A DNA stretch of 64,000 nucleotides from Megalonaias nervosa (GCA_016617855.1 JAECUM010009394.1:60256-124255); one strand, 5' to 3'; counted from the first letter of the stretch, positions 10,895-26,759 are shown. The notes: generated by a model not told the origin, from the sequence alone. A program made the numbers and translations.

Positions 10895-13800
10895 AAATAA
10901 AATAATACAATTACGGGCCCTCTAAAATGTTTGACTATAGCAAAAGTTTAATGTTAATAAGTGAAGCTGTAAGGGAGTTTCAGCATGGACACAGAAGACA
11001 GATGGACCCACACTAAGATGGACAAGGTAAATCCCGTATACTTCCAGCTTATTGGTATGTGAAAGCATAACGGAAATATTTTGAACTGACCGCAACTCGT
11101 GACTACTTTTTAAGAAATGAAGTGAATTTTATTGGGGTTAATGAATGATACTTTGAAAGAATCATGTATGGCTTACTAGTCTTATGTATTGTTACAAGCC
11201 AGGGGTCTTTGCTTGACCGAGCGGTGTCAAAACCCTGGCGCGATTCCCGCTAGAAGTCATAAGTTTACCCCAAATTTCCAAAGACTTCTATACAACTTCA
11301 GTTGTAAGTTAGAAAGCCTGACGTGTCCATTCTATACATAAATTTTACTCTAATCAATGCAAGACCACATTATTCACAACTTGCCAAATATCTATCAACC
11401 GCACATCTGCATAGTTTCTCTTCATCAACTTTCCGTACCGTCAGCAGTTCATGCCATAGAAACTCTACAACTATCCCCTAACACAGGGAACTATTTTAAC
11501 TACGCCACCTTAGGCCAGTCAATCTATGGTTTCAAGGCACATCACGCCAGTACAACTGCATCACATTTGCCACCATGGCGACATAAACGGTATCTGCTGA
11601 GTCCCTTGTTTATTCCATTGTGTAATTTACCGGTTTCCTACTGTAAATACTGCCACTGCAGTCACAACACCAATGTACACCACTAGATTTTAATAAGGAC
11701 TACATTATGACAGGGACAGTCATGCGGTTTGGGTCGAATTCGCTACTCATTGACCATGGCATCATGGAAACTCACTAACACTTTCTTTCCGTGACGTTTG
11801 CTCCTAATAATTGACTAATTATTTCGAGCTAAGGAATATTTCCATTGCACCGAATTCCAATAATCAAACAAGTAAAATCACACAAATCTAAGAATTCCTT
11901 AAACGGGGCGCTATAACCAAATGCGCATCTCCAAAATGTATTACAGTATATTTAATCTGCATTGTTTGTTGGCTTTTCTCAATGATTTTGTTATGTATGT
12001 ATATATGTATTTTGTACTTGACCTTTGTCCAAAATCAAGCTGCACCGAACCTGTGACATTTATTTAGTAAACATCAATATTCATAGCTAATATTTCTCTG
12101 TGGATTAAATATTCAGATCATTATTAATTGTAAACATGTTTACTTCAATTTGAGTTAAAGATACTGTCTTGGTTCTAACATTAGAAACTTCAAGAATGGA
12201 AATTTCCTGTTACGTTGACAGATTATATTCAGAGAATAAGTATTTTCAATAGTGATAATTGCGACCTAGGTCAAGTTGAGGGGTATATAATCTTATTCAC
12301 CTTAGAATGATTCATTCTTGCCTTAACATCTAAAGCAGAATCAGTCTTATTGTTTTATTCAGTATTTTTATTTGAGTTAACTTATTTATTTAAATTCACT
12401 CGAAATACAAATTGCTCAGTAATATACTTGGGCTAAAACATTAATTTTGAATTATAGTTAATTCAGACATGGACATCTTGAACTATATTATTGTGATACA
12501 TCAAAGGACTGTTAAAACATAACCACATTCCAGACAATTGGCACATTAGTACATTGAAGACTACAGGCACATTAACATATTCATTATCGAAATTAATTTG
12601 GAATACCAAAGGAATTCAATTGTAACTCTATACATTTGGACTTGTGATAGAACTTTGACTATTTGGCATTTAATTTACAATACTGTAAGTGTAAAGTTTC
12701 ACTTTGTATTCTAAGGAAATACATTATTTGTTGAATTTTACGAAACCTGTTGGTTTTCGCTGATTCTGTTACTTTGTTAAAGACCATAGAGTTGTAACAC
12801 AAGGCTAATATTGAAATATAAGTAAATAAATGTTTTTAAAATTATAGTAATTTGCAGATTAAATTGGGTTTATAGATTTTCACATTGTTGCATTAAACTC
12901 AGAGACTGTCCATTTAATTTTCAGTAGGGGTGGGGTGGGCTGAAATAAGGAGAAACATATCTCGCTGTGATTTGTGGACAAAGAACGTATTATATCACTT
13001 ATATTAGTTGAAAAGAACTAATTATCTGGAGGTAATAGAAAAAATATGTTTCGAAAGAAATTCAAGGTGTAAATCTCACCCTCTGCTAAACTATATGTTT
13101 GGTCCCTTAGCATACAGATTTTAGTTCTGTAGAGATACTGCTGTTGTAAAAAAAATGTAAAACGCATGCAAAGTTTTTGTTCCTTCTAAATTCAGGCAAG
13201 ACAGATGATAAATGAATAATGTATGACATTGTACATGTCTTGTCTCACTTTCTAATGAGCTCCTAGCAGCTGGAACACTCCTCAACTTCTTAGCCTATTT
13301 CACAAATATGTTCAGGTGAAGAGTTCTTTGGAACCAAAATTTGAATCGTATTGAACATTCAGATATATATTTTAAAAAATAAATCTTCAGAAAAGCAGTA
13401 TGTCTGCACACTCTTCCATTTTATGCATTGTGAACCTCATACCTCTATTGCTGCCTGTACAGAAAATATCTGAAAATTCCACTAAAAAGGTACGATGTAA
13501 ACACTCCAAAGTTTCAATTCAGTGTCATATGGGTTGCTGGTAAGATCATGTAGAATAACCCTGTCAAAGTATACAATTATAATTTTGTATGTGGCACCAA
13601 AACAGTGAAATGTGATGCAACCTCCAGGCTTTAAGTAACAAAGTACCACAGCACATTAAATACCCATCTCATGCCCTTTTCTATACCAACTAACGTCAAG
13701 GTACATATTATAGCTAGAAAAACATGCCAGTTGCATGACTAGGTGTAAAGCTAGGTAGAATTGCATCTAAATACATTCGGTGGTTCAAGTTTCATTAAAA

Positions 13801-14418
13801 TATCTTCAGTAGTTTAAACGTTATCCTAAAGAAATTGAACAAAATCAAACTGTTATATTTTCCTTTGCCTTGCTGTGAACCTAGCTGGCAGAGGGCCTGT
13901 ATATGACATGCGAGACATTGTCTATTCATGACATATTCATGGGCAGAATTTTATAAGATTAATCTCTCCAAGTGTCAATAAGTTGTGGGCTGGACAAGCA
14001 AATATTAACCGAAAGATGGATGGATATAGTACTAACATAATTTGTCCCAGTTTAAGATCGGTGTAAAAATGCATCATCAATGGTCGTATCCTAATTTATC
14101 ATGACACTAGAAGTGTTTTTGCCGTAACTTTGACCCTCAGAAACGACACAAAACATGAGCTAAGTCTGAATACAGACATTGAATATCTCGCTCTTTAAAT
14201 AGAACCATGAAAACAGTACATGAAATATTGTCCCATTATCAACGATAGTAGCACATTTAATTTCATCTCTCTAAACATGGAGTTTTAGTTCAAGACTTAG
14301 CAAGAAATACGTGCATATTGGCACGTGACCACAATTTTGTAACTAAAACTACGGAAATCCAATAAGTCCAGATGTAAAACTGTGCAATTTTTGATAATAC
14401 TACTTGCAATGGCGACAA
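10892..14418. other. Unassigned AT-rich sequence
   Basis: No gene recognised. A 109-codon frame at 11,357-11,686 has no family signal. A block at 12,240-12,800 has a TATA-like 'ggtatataat' and TG...CA-type ends, but no second copy or target duplication was found. Confidence 0.5.
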
Positions 14419-16887
<2,469 letters not shown>

Positions 16888-16987
16888 ACATGATTGCGAT
16901 TGCCATAAGATTTACACGCTTTTATTACTATATTTAATCAAGATGTTTCTCAAAGAAACTTGTACAGTGTGTCTTAGAGCTGAACAG
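16888..16987 (+). CDS. Candidate exon, Cys-containing (unknown gene)
   Basis: A pyrimidine-rich tract and acceptor (ctctctgtcgttttcag, ending 16,887) precede 100 bases that stay open in one frame. They end at a consensus-like donor, cag|gtatga (16,988). The frame reads about 33 residues with a Cys-x-Cys near the start, a run of Leu/Tyr, and 'ETCTVCLRAEQ' at the end. Splice phases at the two ends differ. I do not recognise the protein. One isolated exon-like stretch can arise by chance, so this is tentative. Confidence 0.3.
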
Positions 16988-18379
16988 GTATGATATACGT
17001 TTTGGCTAACACTGAACAAAGAATAGAAACCAGCCACTGAAGTTCAGTCATTGACAATTTGCACGATTATTGGGGAGAACTATTGTTTTAAAAAAGGTCA
17101 TACTTGAAGCATAATTTTTAATGTTTGGAGTTCGTATTTAATCAATGTTGATGACGTCTAATCAATTTTTAAAAATTAATTGTTTTAGGATGAATCTAAG
17201 AGTTCATATCAATCAAGTCATTCCATTAGAATTATTGCTACAGAGGAACTCAACTTGACATCTTACAAAAGTTGCTCGAACGTATTATGCACGAATTTTA
17301 AGTGGTATTGTTTCAGCCATCAAACTTGTGAAGTAAGTCGTTTTGCGCCACTACAAGTATTGGATTTGAATATGATTTTTTGCAAGAAAGAAAACTACAA
17401 CACTTTCTCTGGTATTATTCCGCTCAGAAATAATGCGCCTTAACACAAACTTCTATCATTAATCTGAATTAATTTACCAGTACCTATTTACATCGGCAAT
17501 TTCCCATTTATTCAATCTGACTAGTTATTTTTATCTCCTGGCATGTTTCTCATTTGAAAACAGATTCAAGATAAAATTTATCGTTTTGAATTGCTTAGTC
17601 AGAAATATTTTGCTAATTATTAGAGTATATTTTTAAGTGATAAACAATCCATGTATCAGCAGCTGGTCGAGATATTCCTAGTAAAAACACAAGTATTCCG
17701 AGGGGCACGAGTCTTTCTACATAATTTTAAAACTATTTGTTAATCAGGTTATATATTTCTATCTCTTTTATACCTTATAGAGTGTTTTATGTTATGTTGC
17801 AAATCAGAACACTCTTTTAAACCTTGCATATATACAAACTACAAATGACTTCTATCTGAAGATTGTATAATATCAGAGCATTTTGTTTTTGGATTGTTTT
17901 AAATATTTATTATCAACTACTTTTTTCTTCAGCGTTTTAGTCTATCGTTTATGCTGGACATTTTCACTGTATTTATGCACAGTTTGTGTACGATTTCTTG
18001 ATATGTTGCATCCAGGAGCATCAACTGCGCCAAGGTCAAAATATTCTCTGAACCTCGTATCTGATGTAACTGCGTTTGACCATAGACAATAGCTAGCAAT
18101 GCACAGAAAAAGTGTTAATCATGTTATACGAATAACATTTGAAATAATTAGCATTCTTCTAAGAATACTGTTGTTGTTGTAAGTGTTGACTGCATTTGCC
18201 TTTCTTTTTACTATTGTTCGACACATATATCATAAAATGAGAAAAAAGGTTATGCAATGTTTCAAACAAATTTTTGAACATTTCCATTGTACAACTTTAT
18301 TACTTTTGATATGATCCATTTGTAACTTGATAAGGCTTTATTGAGATAAATCGATTTTTTAGCGTCTATTATTCTTCCA
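16988..18379. other. Unassigned sequence
   Basis: No repeat or gene recognised. A weak exon-like stretch follows 'tttttcttcag' near 17,934, without further support. Confidence 0.5.
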
Positions 18380-18645
18380 AATCTCTTGTCTAAACTTAGA
18401 ATGAAACGGTTAGATCTATGTCCATATCTCTAGTTTAAGCATAGAATGAACGGTTAGATCTATGTCCATATCTCTAGTTTAAGCTTAGAATGAGACGTTT
18501 AGATCCATGTCAATATCTCTAGTCTAAGCTTAGAATGAGACGTTTAGATCCATGTTGAAATCTCTAGTCTAAGCTTGGTATCAGACGTTTAGATCCATGT
18601 TGAAATCTCTAGTCTAAGCTCATAATCAGACGTTTAGATCCATGA
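18380..18645. repeat. 45 bp minisatellite, six units
   Basis: 'tctctagtctaagcttagaa' followed by 'tgagacgtttagatccatgt' recurs at 18,383, 18,427, 18,471, 18,516, 18,561 and 18,606. The spacing is 44-45 bases. The last units are more alike than the first. Confidence 0.9.
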
Positions 18646-21360
18646 CCTTGGGAACAAACACAAAATTACTACATTAGTACCATATACAGAGGTGAGACGT
18701 GAATGGTCAATCAAGAACCTTAGACCACTCTGACACCAGTGTACCCTCATATCATGTACGGCAAAAAGAACCATTGGATTCTTGTACTGAATTTTGGTAT
18801 GGTATGTGTATTTTTTTACTTACAGTTGTTTTTATTAGCATTTGCTTCACTTGCTTTCTTGTTGTGCCATGTAGATATTTTTATATGTCCTTATGTCATA
18901 AGGATCGTATGCGAGCCTGCTTGCCGGGCGTAGCGCATTGATAGCTTATCCTTTCATCCTTTTCACCTCTTAATTAAGGGACATTACCCCTTTTAGTTGT
19001 CTGTTACACCAAGATGCGTTACCCATAGGGAATTATATTAGTAAATGCGAGTCTTTCTTTCTTTGTTTAAAGTTATGGCTGTAATCTTTTTCTTTATATT
19101 ACACACTTCAAAGTACAAGGTAAAACTATATATTCATTTTACACACGCATTGAACTACTCCAAATTGTTTTATCTGCTTCTGTATTTTGTTAAATTCGCC
19201 ATGACATATCATTTAAAACGTAACGAAAGCTAAAAGGAACTCTATATGCTATGCATTGAAAATTCCAAGGAAATACATGTCTAATGAACATGAATCTGAT
19301 GATTAAGTAAGCATACATATATATGGGTCATAAGAATGATCATGACGCATACATGGAACAGCGTCCAGCCCTCTTTTCCAGCTTCAAGTGTAGCATATAT
19401 GTAATATACTTCAGGCTTCTTTCCCAGCTTCTGTGGAAGTGTTTACATGAAGTTGTTTACGTATTTGCACAGCCAACAAATGCCATGTATTCCATCTACT
19501 ACCTACTTGAAAATTACTACAATCCCGTGGTCACGTGATGTCGCTAGATTACCAGTTAGAAAGATTATTTCAAATGACGAATCAGGATAAAGTAACATAC
19601 ACATATGACATGACGTCTTTTTGGTGGTAATTTATATCAGCTCTAATCACAAGGTACATATTGTATTGACGGGTTCTTCTACAGTCATTACGACACTTTC
19701 TAAATGAATTACATGTGTTTCGCTCTAGAGTATTACATTGTGATTTATGATACGTTTCTCAGGATACAAGCTACTGTTTTCCGCTTTAAGATGTATGTAG
19801 TTACTGCTTGTGAAAATACAGTCTTTGGAGAAAGACCAAAATGAAAATGTCTGTGATTGATGGCATACAGAAAGTTAAATTTGTAATTATAAGTTCCCGT
19901 TTACAAGAGATTAGTCATTTCAAGTTTTGATTGTATAATTTCCATTTCGGATCGGCACACAAATCATACCATTAATCCAGAGGTTATGCCTAAATATGGA
20001 CAATTTTTCCAATAAATTCCCTTACACAATTGTATTACCTGCCATGATATCCATTTGCAAAATACTGAATTATTTCTTTAATATGAATCTATTCTCTGGG
20101 CCTCTATAATTCTCCCTACCCCTCTTGTGACAGAAACGTATACCATACAATACTTATACAAAAAGAAAGAAATTACTTCTACAGCTTTAAAGGCCGAAAC
20201 AAAGCCTTTTAAAATTCATGCACCCTATCCTTTATAATACCGAAAAGTGTAGTAACATAAAAGTAATGTTAATGGAATCATTTGATGATCTCAACTATCA
20301 GTCTTCATAACGCACATAATTAAAGACATTATTATATCACAGCAATATTTACGATCTGTTGAAACAGTTTTGTCAAATTGATATTTACGATCCCTTAGAA
20401 CAAGTACCTCAAAGGATAGGCAAATTAGAGAATAAGTTATTAGCTTCAATAACGATAGGCTTAAATCTCAATACCTTTTAAAACTTAGAATCATTTGCAA
20501 AGGAATTAAGATAATTATTTATTGTTCTCGTTTATAATATGATTAAACTTTTATCTTGTATTTTTTATGTGCAAAATCAACGCAATCAGGCAAATATGAA
20601 ACAATAAAATATAAGCATAACATACAAGGAATACAAACTAACTGCTAAATGTTTTATTCCATGGTTAGTTAAATCTAGAAAGAGTTACATGACATTATCA
20701 GAAGAAGTCTATAATTAATCAGACTTGGATGTCTTGATCTACTAATGTTCATTTAGCTAAAGAGATAAAGTAAATCATCTGTCGGACACTATGCGATCTG
20801 TCATGCGATCTGTCATTGGTAGAAGCCATGAAGAGCCACATCATCAAGTTAACGCTTACAGTGTTCAGACAATCGACCAGAAGGTCTAACTCTTCTACGT
20901 CACAAGGTTGCGGAAAACTACAGGTTTCATGGCAATGACTTTATGTGTCATCCAATTGCAAAACTGGCCTTGATGAAATCAGAGGTTTTCTGATAAGACA
21001 ACCATCCAAGATAAATACCTGCTACTTCAGTGAAACTGGTGTACTTCGTCTTTAACCGGAAGTATTGCTTATAAAACAATTACGGGCAAACACTTGCTTC
21101 GAATCGAACGCCGCAATTGTAAAGAAAAGATTTCCAGACACGAGTTAAGATTTTGCCTCAAACTTTCATATATGGAATGTTTTTGGCCACAATATAGCTC
21201 ACCAAAGACACTAAAATATTAGCTATTAATATCAGGTGAATCCCTTCTCAGAGCGACTGGAATGTTTCTAGGCACTTCGATAATTTGTTTCAAACATTTT
21301 ATACGTAAAGCTAAACTCAGAATTTAAAAAAAATACCCGTAAGGTACGTTGATGAGATTC
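18646..21360. other. Unassigned AT-rich sequence
   Basis: Hydrophobic short frames at 18,699-18,941 and 19,045-19,233 have no family signal. Nothing else recognised. Confidence 0.5.
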
Positions 21361-21371
21361 ACACACACACG

Positions 21372-21402
<31 letters not shown>

Positions 21403-21403
21403 G

Positions 21404-21449
<46 letters not shown>
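21361..21449. repeat. (CA)n / (GTAT)n / (GT)n compound microsatellite
   Basis: Short CACA, then GTAT tetranucleotides, then GT to 21,449. Confidence 0.95.
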
Positions 21450-21452
<3 letters not shown>

Positions 21453-22345
21453 ATGGTGTTCTTGAACGTTTAGTACTTTTGCAAATGTATCTCCCTTTGC
21501 TTATCGGATAAAATGTCATCTGTTGGCATCTGTACTAAAATACATTTAGTTTTAACACTGCGGCCTTTTCAGTCAAAATTATTCACTACATAGACGATTA
21601 AATTTTTTAGTGCATATGTCAATAACCATGGAACTAGTTCTAGGCCTTAAAGATATATATTTATATACATGTGTGATCAAGGTCTATAAAGAAACACGGC
21701 CTATGAGGGCTAACAAGCTTATATAATCACGTGCGGGATCACCTTATTAATGCCAATGGATGACACTCATCATCAGTAGCTGTATGAGCTGATTGGGGTC
21801 TAACGATCATTAGCATTTGCCCCGAGGTTTACCTTATGAGCCATTTATGGGTCATATGGGAAATCCTATGTTAAAATTATCCACAAGTTTAAAACGGGGA
21901 TGATATTATGTTATGAAAAGTGTTTACAGTGTCAAAAACTTTAAAGGGCCAAAAGTTTTTACTTGGTTCATTTTTTTACAGGATCATAGGGTGAAACGTT
22001 AAGGGGGTCAGATGGGAATTGTAGCGTTAAAATTTCTGTCTACTATGCAGCACACTACAATCATAAACAATTGAGAACACGATCAATAAGTTTAGTTCAG
22101 TTCGACAGAGATGCGAAATTACTTTTAGTTGTTGTAAACTTCTTTGATATGAACCAGAGCAGTGTATCATATCCACGCAGAATAGAAAACAACCCGGGAA
22201 AAGTGTAGGAAATTATTTTGCCTTCAGAAACAATGCATTTAAAGACGATGAAAAATTTAATGGTATTCGGTAAATATATTTGTTTGAATTTTCGCCAGGT
22301 TTTAGTCAAACTGATCGTTCAAATTAGCTGCAGTCGTATCGACTA
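21450..22345. other. Unassigned; possible end of Polinton-derived material
   Basis: A 70-codon minus-strand frame at 22,097-22,309 follows the Polinton-associated frame below it in the same direction and may be its decayed continuation, but I see no firm motif. Confidence 0.3.
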
Positions 22346-22625
22346 GACTTTTGTGTATTAATAATAATAGCCTACATGAATTCTCATGGTATGGGTAGGG
22401 AATGAGTGTTGACTGGTGATATTTTTTATTCGTAAATGAGACGATCTCTTTTGTCCAACTGTTCTTGAACGTGTCCGCTTAGTATATTCATGGTTAGTTT
22501 TGTGGTCAAGTGGTACGGCTTGAGGTGATTTCACAGTGAAGAAACGTAAAGTGTTATTAGGAAGCACATCTATAGAACTGGCACTCGGTAAAGTAAAATA
22601 AAATTTGCCATTCGTAGTTGGTTGG
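22346..22625 (-). pseudogene. Polinton-associated protein remnant (FYxTLPS...NNTLxxF type)
   Basis: The minus-strand frame begins near 22,625 with 'NGKFYFTLPSASS', continues 'LPNNTLRFFTVKSPQAVPL', and reaches 'RIHVGYYY' before a stop near 22,358. This pattern (FYVTLPSN..., NNTL.NF..KLP, then a ...GYY motif) is what I know from a protein found beside integrase and DNA polymerase genes in Polinton/Maverick elements and related invertebrate sequences. The usual Trp-rich middle is degraded. A Thr/Val-rich stretch lies upstream (22,640-22,790). Its role is not firmly known to me; a virion-type role is possible. Confidence 0.45.
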
Positions 22626-23329
22626 TTGTGGTTTCTAAGGAGTCGCTTGACATCAAAGGGGAATGGTTTTCCAAATGTTCCAAAAGAGGATGCTGCAGCC
22701 GCTGTTGTGACTGGATGAACTGTTGTGGTGACTAGAGTTGGTGGCAGTGCTACTGTTGTTACTATGGTTGGTAAGTATCAAGAAAGGACTGAGAAAAAAT
22801 AACAATACTACTAAGTAAAATTAAGCAACAGTTGTTTGGCAATTTGTTGCGAATCCAAACTGGGAATCGCTGTTCCAATGACACAACACAACACATACAT
22901 TTTGGCAGAAAAGACTATTTTCTTTTGAGAAACATGTTCACACACCCACAGAGGCTGTTTTTGCAGTTCTTGAAGAGAGGGACTTTGTGAAGGAGAGGTA
23001 GGTACCTGCTGGCTCTAACATTATGATGGTCACTTCTTTTTGTTTTAATATTCTATTACTTGTGTAGCGCAATCCAAGTATTAAAACAAGAATCCAGCGC
23101 ACTTACAGTTCCTGAGGTCGAAGTTTGTTCACTTTATGTATTCTTCGATCTCTGCTCACTTTATGTATTCTTCGATTAAGAATGCTTTCGAAATTGTACA
23201 CGTAGTATTTGGGGTTTTTTTGGTCACTCTTTGTAACTCAGGCAAATAACACCTCAGCGTTCATGTTGTCAAATTTATAGACAGGGAGATCACGTCTAGT
23301 GACACGAAACAATTTGGTTGTCTAGTTAG

Positions 23330-23645
23330 AAAATTCCTTTGTCAAATATATTTTTGGTTTTGCCAATGCGAATACAGTCTCCGCTCCTAAGTACTATTTC
23401 TTTCTTTTGGGTGGTAGATTACTTCCCATCAAACAACATCACTTTGTTTTCATGCGTCACCTCTTCGGGTATACATCCAATGATGAGATGGAACGATTGC
23501 TTGTAAACTTTGATTAAACGGGGTAGCACGTCGATGAATTTGAGAGCATGCTGATGTAACAAATAATATTGCCACATCAGTTCGTTCATAGTTCTTTGAA
23601 ACGGTACACGAAACTGGCTTTTAGTCAAGAAAATCGGTGCCTTTG
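23330..23645 (-). pseudogene. Polinton/Maverick retroviral-type integrase, C-terminal fragment
   Basis: The 69-residue minus-strand frame (23,419-23,628) reads as the end of the catalytic core and the helix after it: 'FQRTMNELMWQYY', then 'KFIDVLPRLIKVYKQSFH', then 'IGCIPEEVTHEN'. This follows the Polinton integrase pattern (ERFNRTLK..MWRYF...Y.DVLP.LV..YN...H.....P..V). Past a stop it continues 'RSGDCIRIGKTKNIFDKG', like the post-core domain. The position where the catalytic Glu is expected is not Glu. The N-terminal zinc domain and first two Asp are not seen. It lies about 0.7 kb upstream, in transcript sense, of the FYxTLPS frame. Confidence 0.6.
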
Positions 23646-24155
23646 TCTGCTATTGCAGAGGTTGACGACCACTTTGTTTCAAAACTTGTTTTAAAGCTCT
23701 CACTAACTCTCAAGTTGTTTTAGAAGTTAAAGCAATTACTCAGACTGATTTTGATAACACATTGATAATAAAAAAAAAACAATTATTTTAAACCACGCTT
23801 GTAATATGCCAAATGAGAGACATCAGCTAAAACTGGTAGTCATTGATGATTCATGTCAGCAACTGTGAGGGATGCCCCCACCGTGAGGATTGGTTGTGGG
23901 GGATTGGGGTGGGGTGCTCCCAATATTTTATTTAAACTATTGTAGAAGTCCCACCCAGGCTCGATTTTGGTTGGAAGTTGAAGCAGTGAAAGTTTGATGT
24001 ACAGCTCCGAGCCCCCAGTCAGCGATGCAGACGGTTAAATGATTAAATATACAAAAAGGGTGAAATTCAATGAATAACAATTTAATATCAATTCAATAGT
24101 CAAATGATTCAAATTTCCCACGTACACTCTTTCCGCTCGACCCTTTAATAGCCTA
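23646..24155. other. Unassigned sequence
   Basis: No gene recognised. A G-rich stretch (gtgggggattggggtggggtg) lies near 23,896-23,917. Confidence 0.5.
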
Positions 24156-25130
24156 TTGCATCACTTCATTCGTAGTGTGAGAGATTTCCAACTGTCCTTG
24201 TATTCTGCTCAACTGTGTATTCTTCTCTCCTATCTCCGACATCCTCCAAATTCCTTCTTCTCCTCCTCCTCGACTTCTCTATACTCCTTCTCCTCCTTCT
24301 CGACTTCTCTATATTCCTTCTCCTCCTCCTCTATTTTCTCCTCCAGACTACGTTTCCTCCTCCTCCACCATCTATCCACCATCTCTCCGCCGACTATACT
24401 TTTGTCGACTCCGACTACTCTGCCAGTCTCACTTCCGTCTCCCCTCTTAGAGACTCTGGACTCACTGAACCGGAAGTTCTGTCCCCCAAAAAACTTCCTG
24501 TGAAAACACAAGGACGGTACACTATTTTTCCTTAGCTCTCTCATCTCACACTTCACATAGCCTATCATTAGATAACGGCTATTAAATTTCTTCGGTCACG
24601 CATTCATTCACATAGAAATACTCATACGTTCTTGTATGGTAAAACAACGTGATAATAAAAGCACGGTATCAATTACTCTTATACATACAATAATAAATTG
24701 CTTCACATCAGTACACACTCCTAATCCCATTATACTAAACAATATCACAATAATCAGACGCATTTCTTTGCATTACAACTCACACAAAGTATACAAATAT
24801 TCAAATATCCATGCTCTGATATATTCAGATATCTATTGTAACTAATCTTACTTACTTCAATCATTTTCCCAAACTCACAATTCAAGCATGCGTAAATTCT
24901 AACCTAACGCCTTACTAAATGTACTGGTTACTACGAAGTAACCTAATAGCGACTTATAAAATTAATTCTGACCATAAGCTAACAATCTACATAATTCTCT
25001 ACATAAAACTCAAGCCCATTTCTCAAATACTCATGTAAATGAAACACTACAAAAGGAATTGTTCATACTAAACAATCCCAGTTATCAAGTATACATAATA
25101 CAAATAATTACACTTATGATGCCGTAATAT
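24156..25130. other. Strongly G-poor strand, with CTC/CTT-rich start
   Basis: The plus strand is very poor in G (often 3-5 per 60 bases) and richer in C and A for nearly 1 kb. It starts with imperfect CTC/CTT-rich repeats (24,250-24,360) that contain a ~27 bp unit (cgacttctctatactccttc) in about 2-3 copies. Long frames on both strands (Ser/Leu-rich plus, Glu/Arg-rich minus) are composition effects. The cause of the skew is unknown. Confidence 0.6.
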
Positions 25131-26759
25131 TCTGCAAAAATCGAGCAAATAACTCTTTGACCTTTCGAAGCTTTTCTTCCCTTAGAATCTACCGCTCTAA
25201 GTTTTTCCGCCAAATTACTAGTGGCTCCCGGAGTAGCCCTGTTTGCACAGCGATCTGTCTAGGCATCTACTAACTTTTTCCTTGCGAGTTTGAAGTTATA
25301 ATTCGGATCTAACTTGTAATCACACCCTCTATTTTAATTCCGATTGGATGTCGCTGTGAACTGATCCAATCAAACTTAGTGGACAATGTCCTCTCGCTGT
25401 CTGTCCACGTGGGGACGAATGAGAACACGCCCCATTCACCCTGCGGGCTTCCTTTGACCTCAGAACAAATATTTAACACCCAGGTGTAAATACTACAAGC
25501 CTTTGTCTAGCTGGCCGAACTATACATGCTGGCGGTCACGGTAACCTTGCATAATGGATTAACACTAGCCTGCGGCAATGTTTAGACATCAGACGGTGTA
25601 ATAATACCCTAGTTTATACACTTCTTGATAGCCGGGCTGAGCAAACGTGACACCGACTTTAGTTTCACTGCAGAAAAGTGTTCGTCGAATGAATTTATGT
25701 AACGTGTACGTTGATTCTTGTAACACCTGTTGTACACATTTAAGTTTGGTTTTATTGCACAATACAACTTTTGAATTCTTCCGTAATCAGCCTGTGAAGG
25801 ATTGTAGCAAATACTGGTTGAAAGTGTTGCCATGATGGGCTTCATTGTGGTTGTTGTATATAATAAGTTACCCATTGTTCAATACTACTATTAGATTCAT
25901 GTCCTGGTTTCTTTGGAGGGGATTGCGATGAGGCTTGGTGTATTCGACTAGAAATAGAAGTAGTCATAGGTTGTTTTTTTAAAAAACTTTTTATTCATGC
26001 CATTTTACTTCGGCCTTTCTTTCTTTCTTTCTCTAACAGAAGAAGGTATTGACATCATCTTCTTGACCAAAGCTTTCGTCTAGACACAGGAGACGGTGTC
26101 AAGAAGGAAACTGCAGTCCTACTAGATATTGGATCAATGCTTCTTTTATGTAGCCTTCTTCTTCCATTCCCGTGTCCGTGCCCGTGTTGGTGACCTTTCA
26201 TTCGCTCTATATGATAGTCTTGAAATCTCTCAGGGAAGGTTTATCTAGTTGGTCTACCCCTTTCTGGTGAAAGATTTGAAGACACTGCAATACATTTTCG
26301 TACTGTAGCGATTTTTCAGTTTCTTATTTCATTTGTACATCTCGATGAGGCAGTAGTATTGGTTGACGGATACCTGGATGAAAGCAACAGATAAGTAAAT
26401 TCGTTTAATCGCTTTTACCAGCAAAGTAGATAGGCCATGTTGCATGAATGATGGCTTTCAATGGAGGTAAGAGAAAAGCAAGGTCATGCTGTATCTCTGA
26501 TGTGGCAGAGCACGGGTCACCCTGCGCTAAAGTTCTAAAAATGGGACAGATCCAAAACAATCACTTCAATGCGAATATTGACGTCGATCTAAAAAGATGA
26601 TAAATAATTTAACACAACCACCGCGAGTGGCCCACTACAGACACAAAGTTCAGTAATGACCTCTGCTTCGTTGCTTTTCACGTGTTCCAAATTGATTCTT
26701 TCTGTGAATCGGCACCGTTCTCTAATTTTTTGTCTCTAGAGTCTGCCACGAAGATGGAC
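25131..26759. other. Unassigned; higher GC start, probably decayed Polinton DNA on the right
   Basis: Bases 25,130-25,560 are less AT-rich, with an inverted CCAATC/GATTGG-type pair near 25,340-25,372. A minus-strand frame at 25,609-25,875 has no motif I know. From about 26,200 the minus strand looks like decayed polymerase-adjacent sequence, without motifs I can defend. Confidence 0.4.

Noticed and set aside
11201..11330. Possible tRNA-like segment (tgaccgagcggt...cgattcccgc)
   Set aside because: A-box and B-box spacing and folding are poor, and there is no repeat copy here.
11989..12799. Possible lone LTR of another family (TGTTATG...GTAACA, internal TATA-like site)
   Set aside because: Flanking bases do not form a duplication and no second copy exists in the window; AT-rich sequence gives such ends easily.
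24156..24568. 115-codon plus frame and 112-codon Glu/Arg-rich minus frame
   Set aside because: Both come from an imperfect CTC/CTT repeat and skewed composition; no domain.
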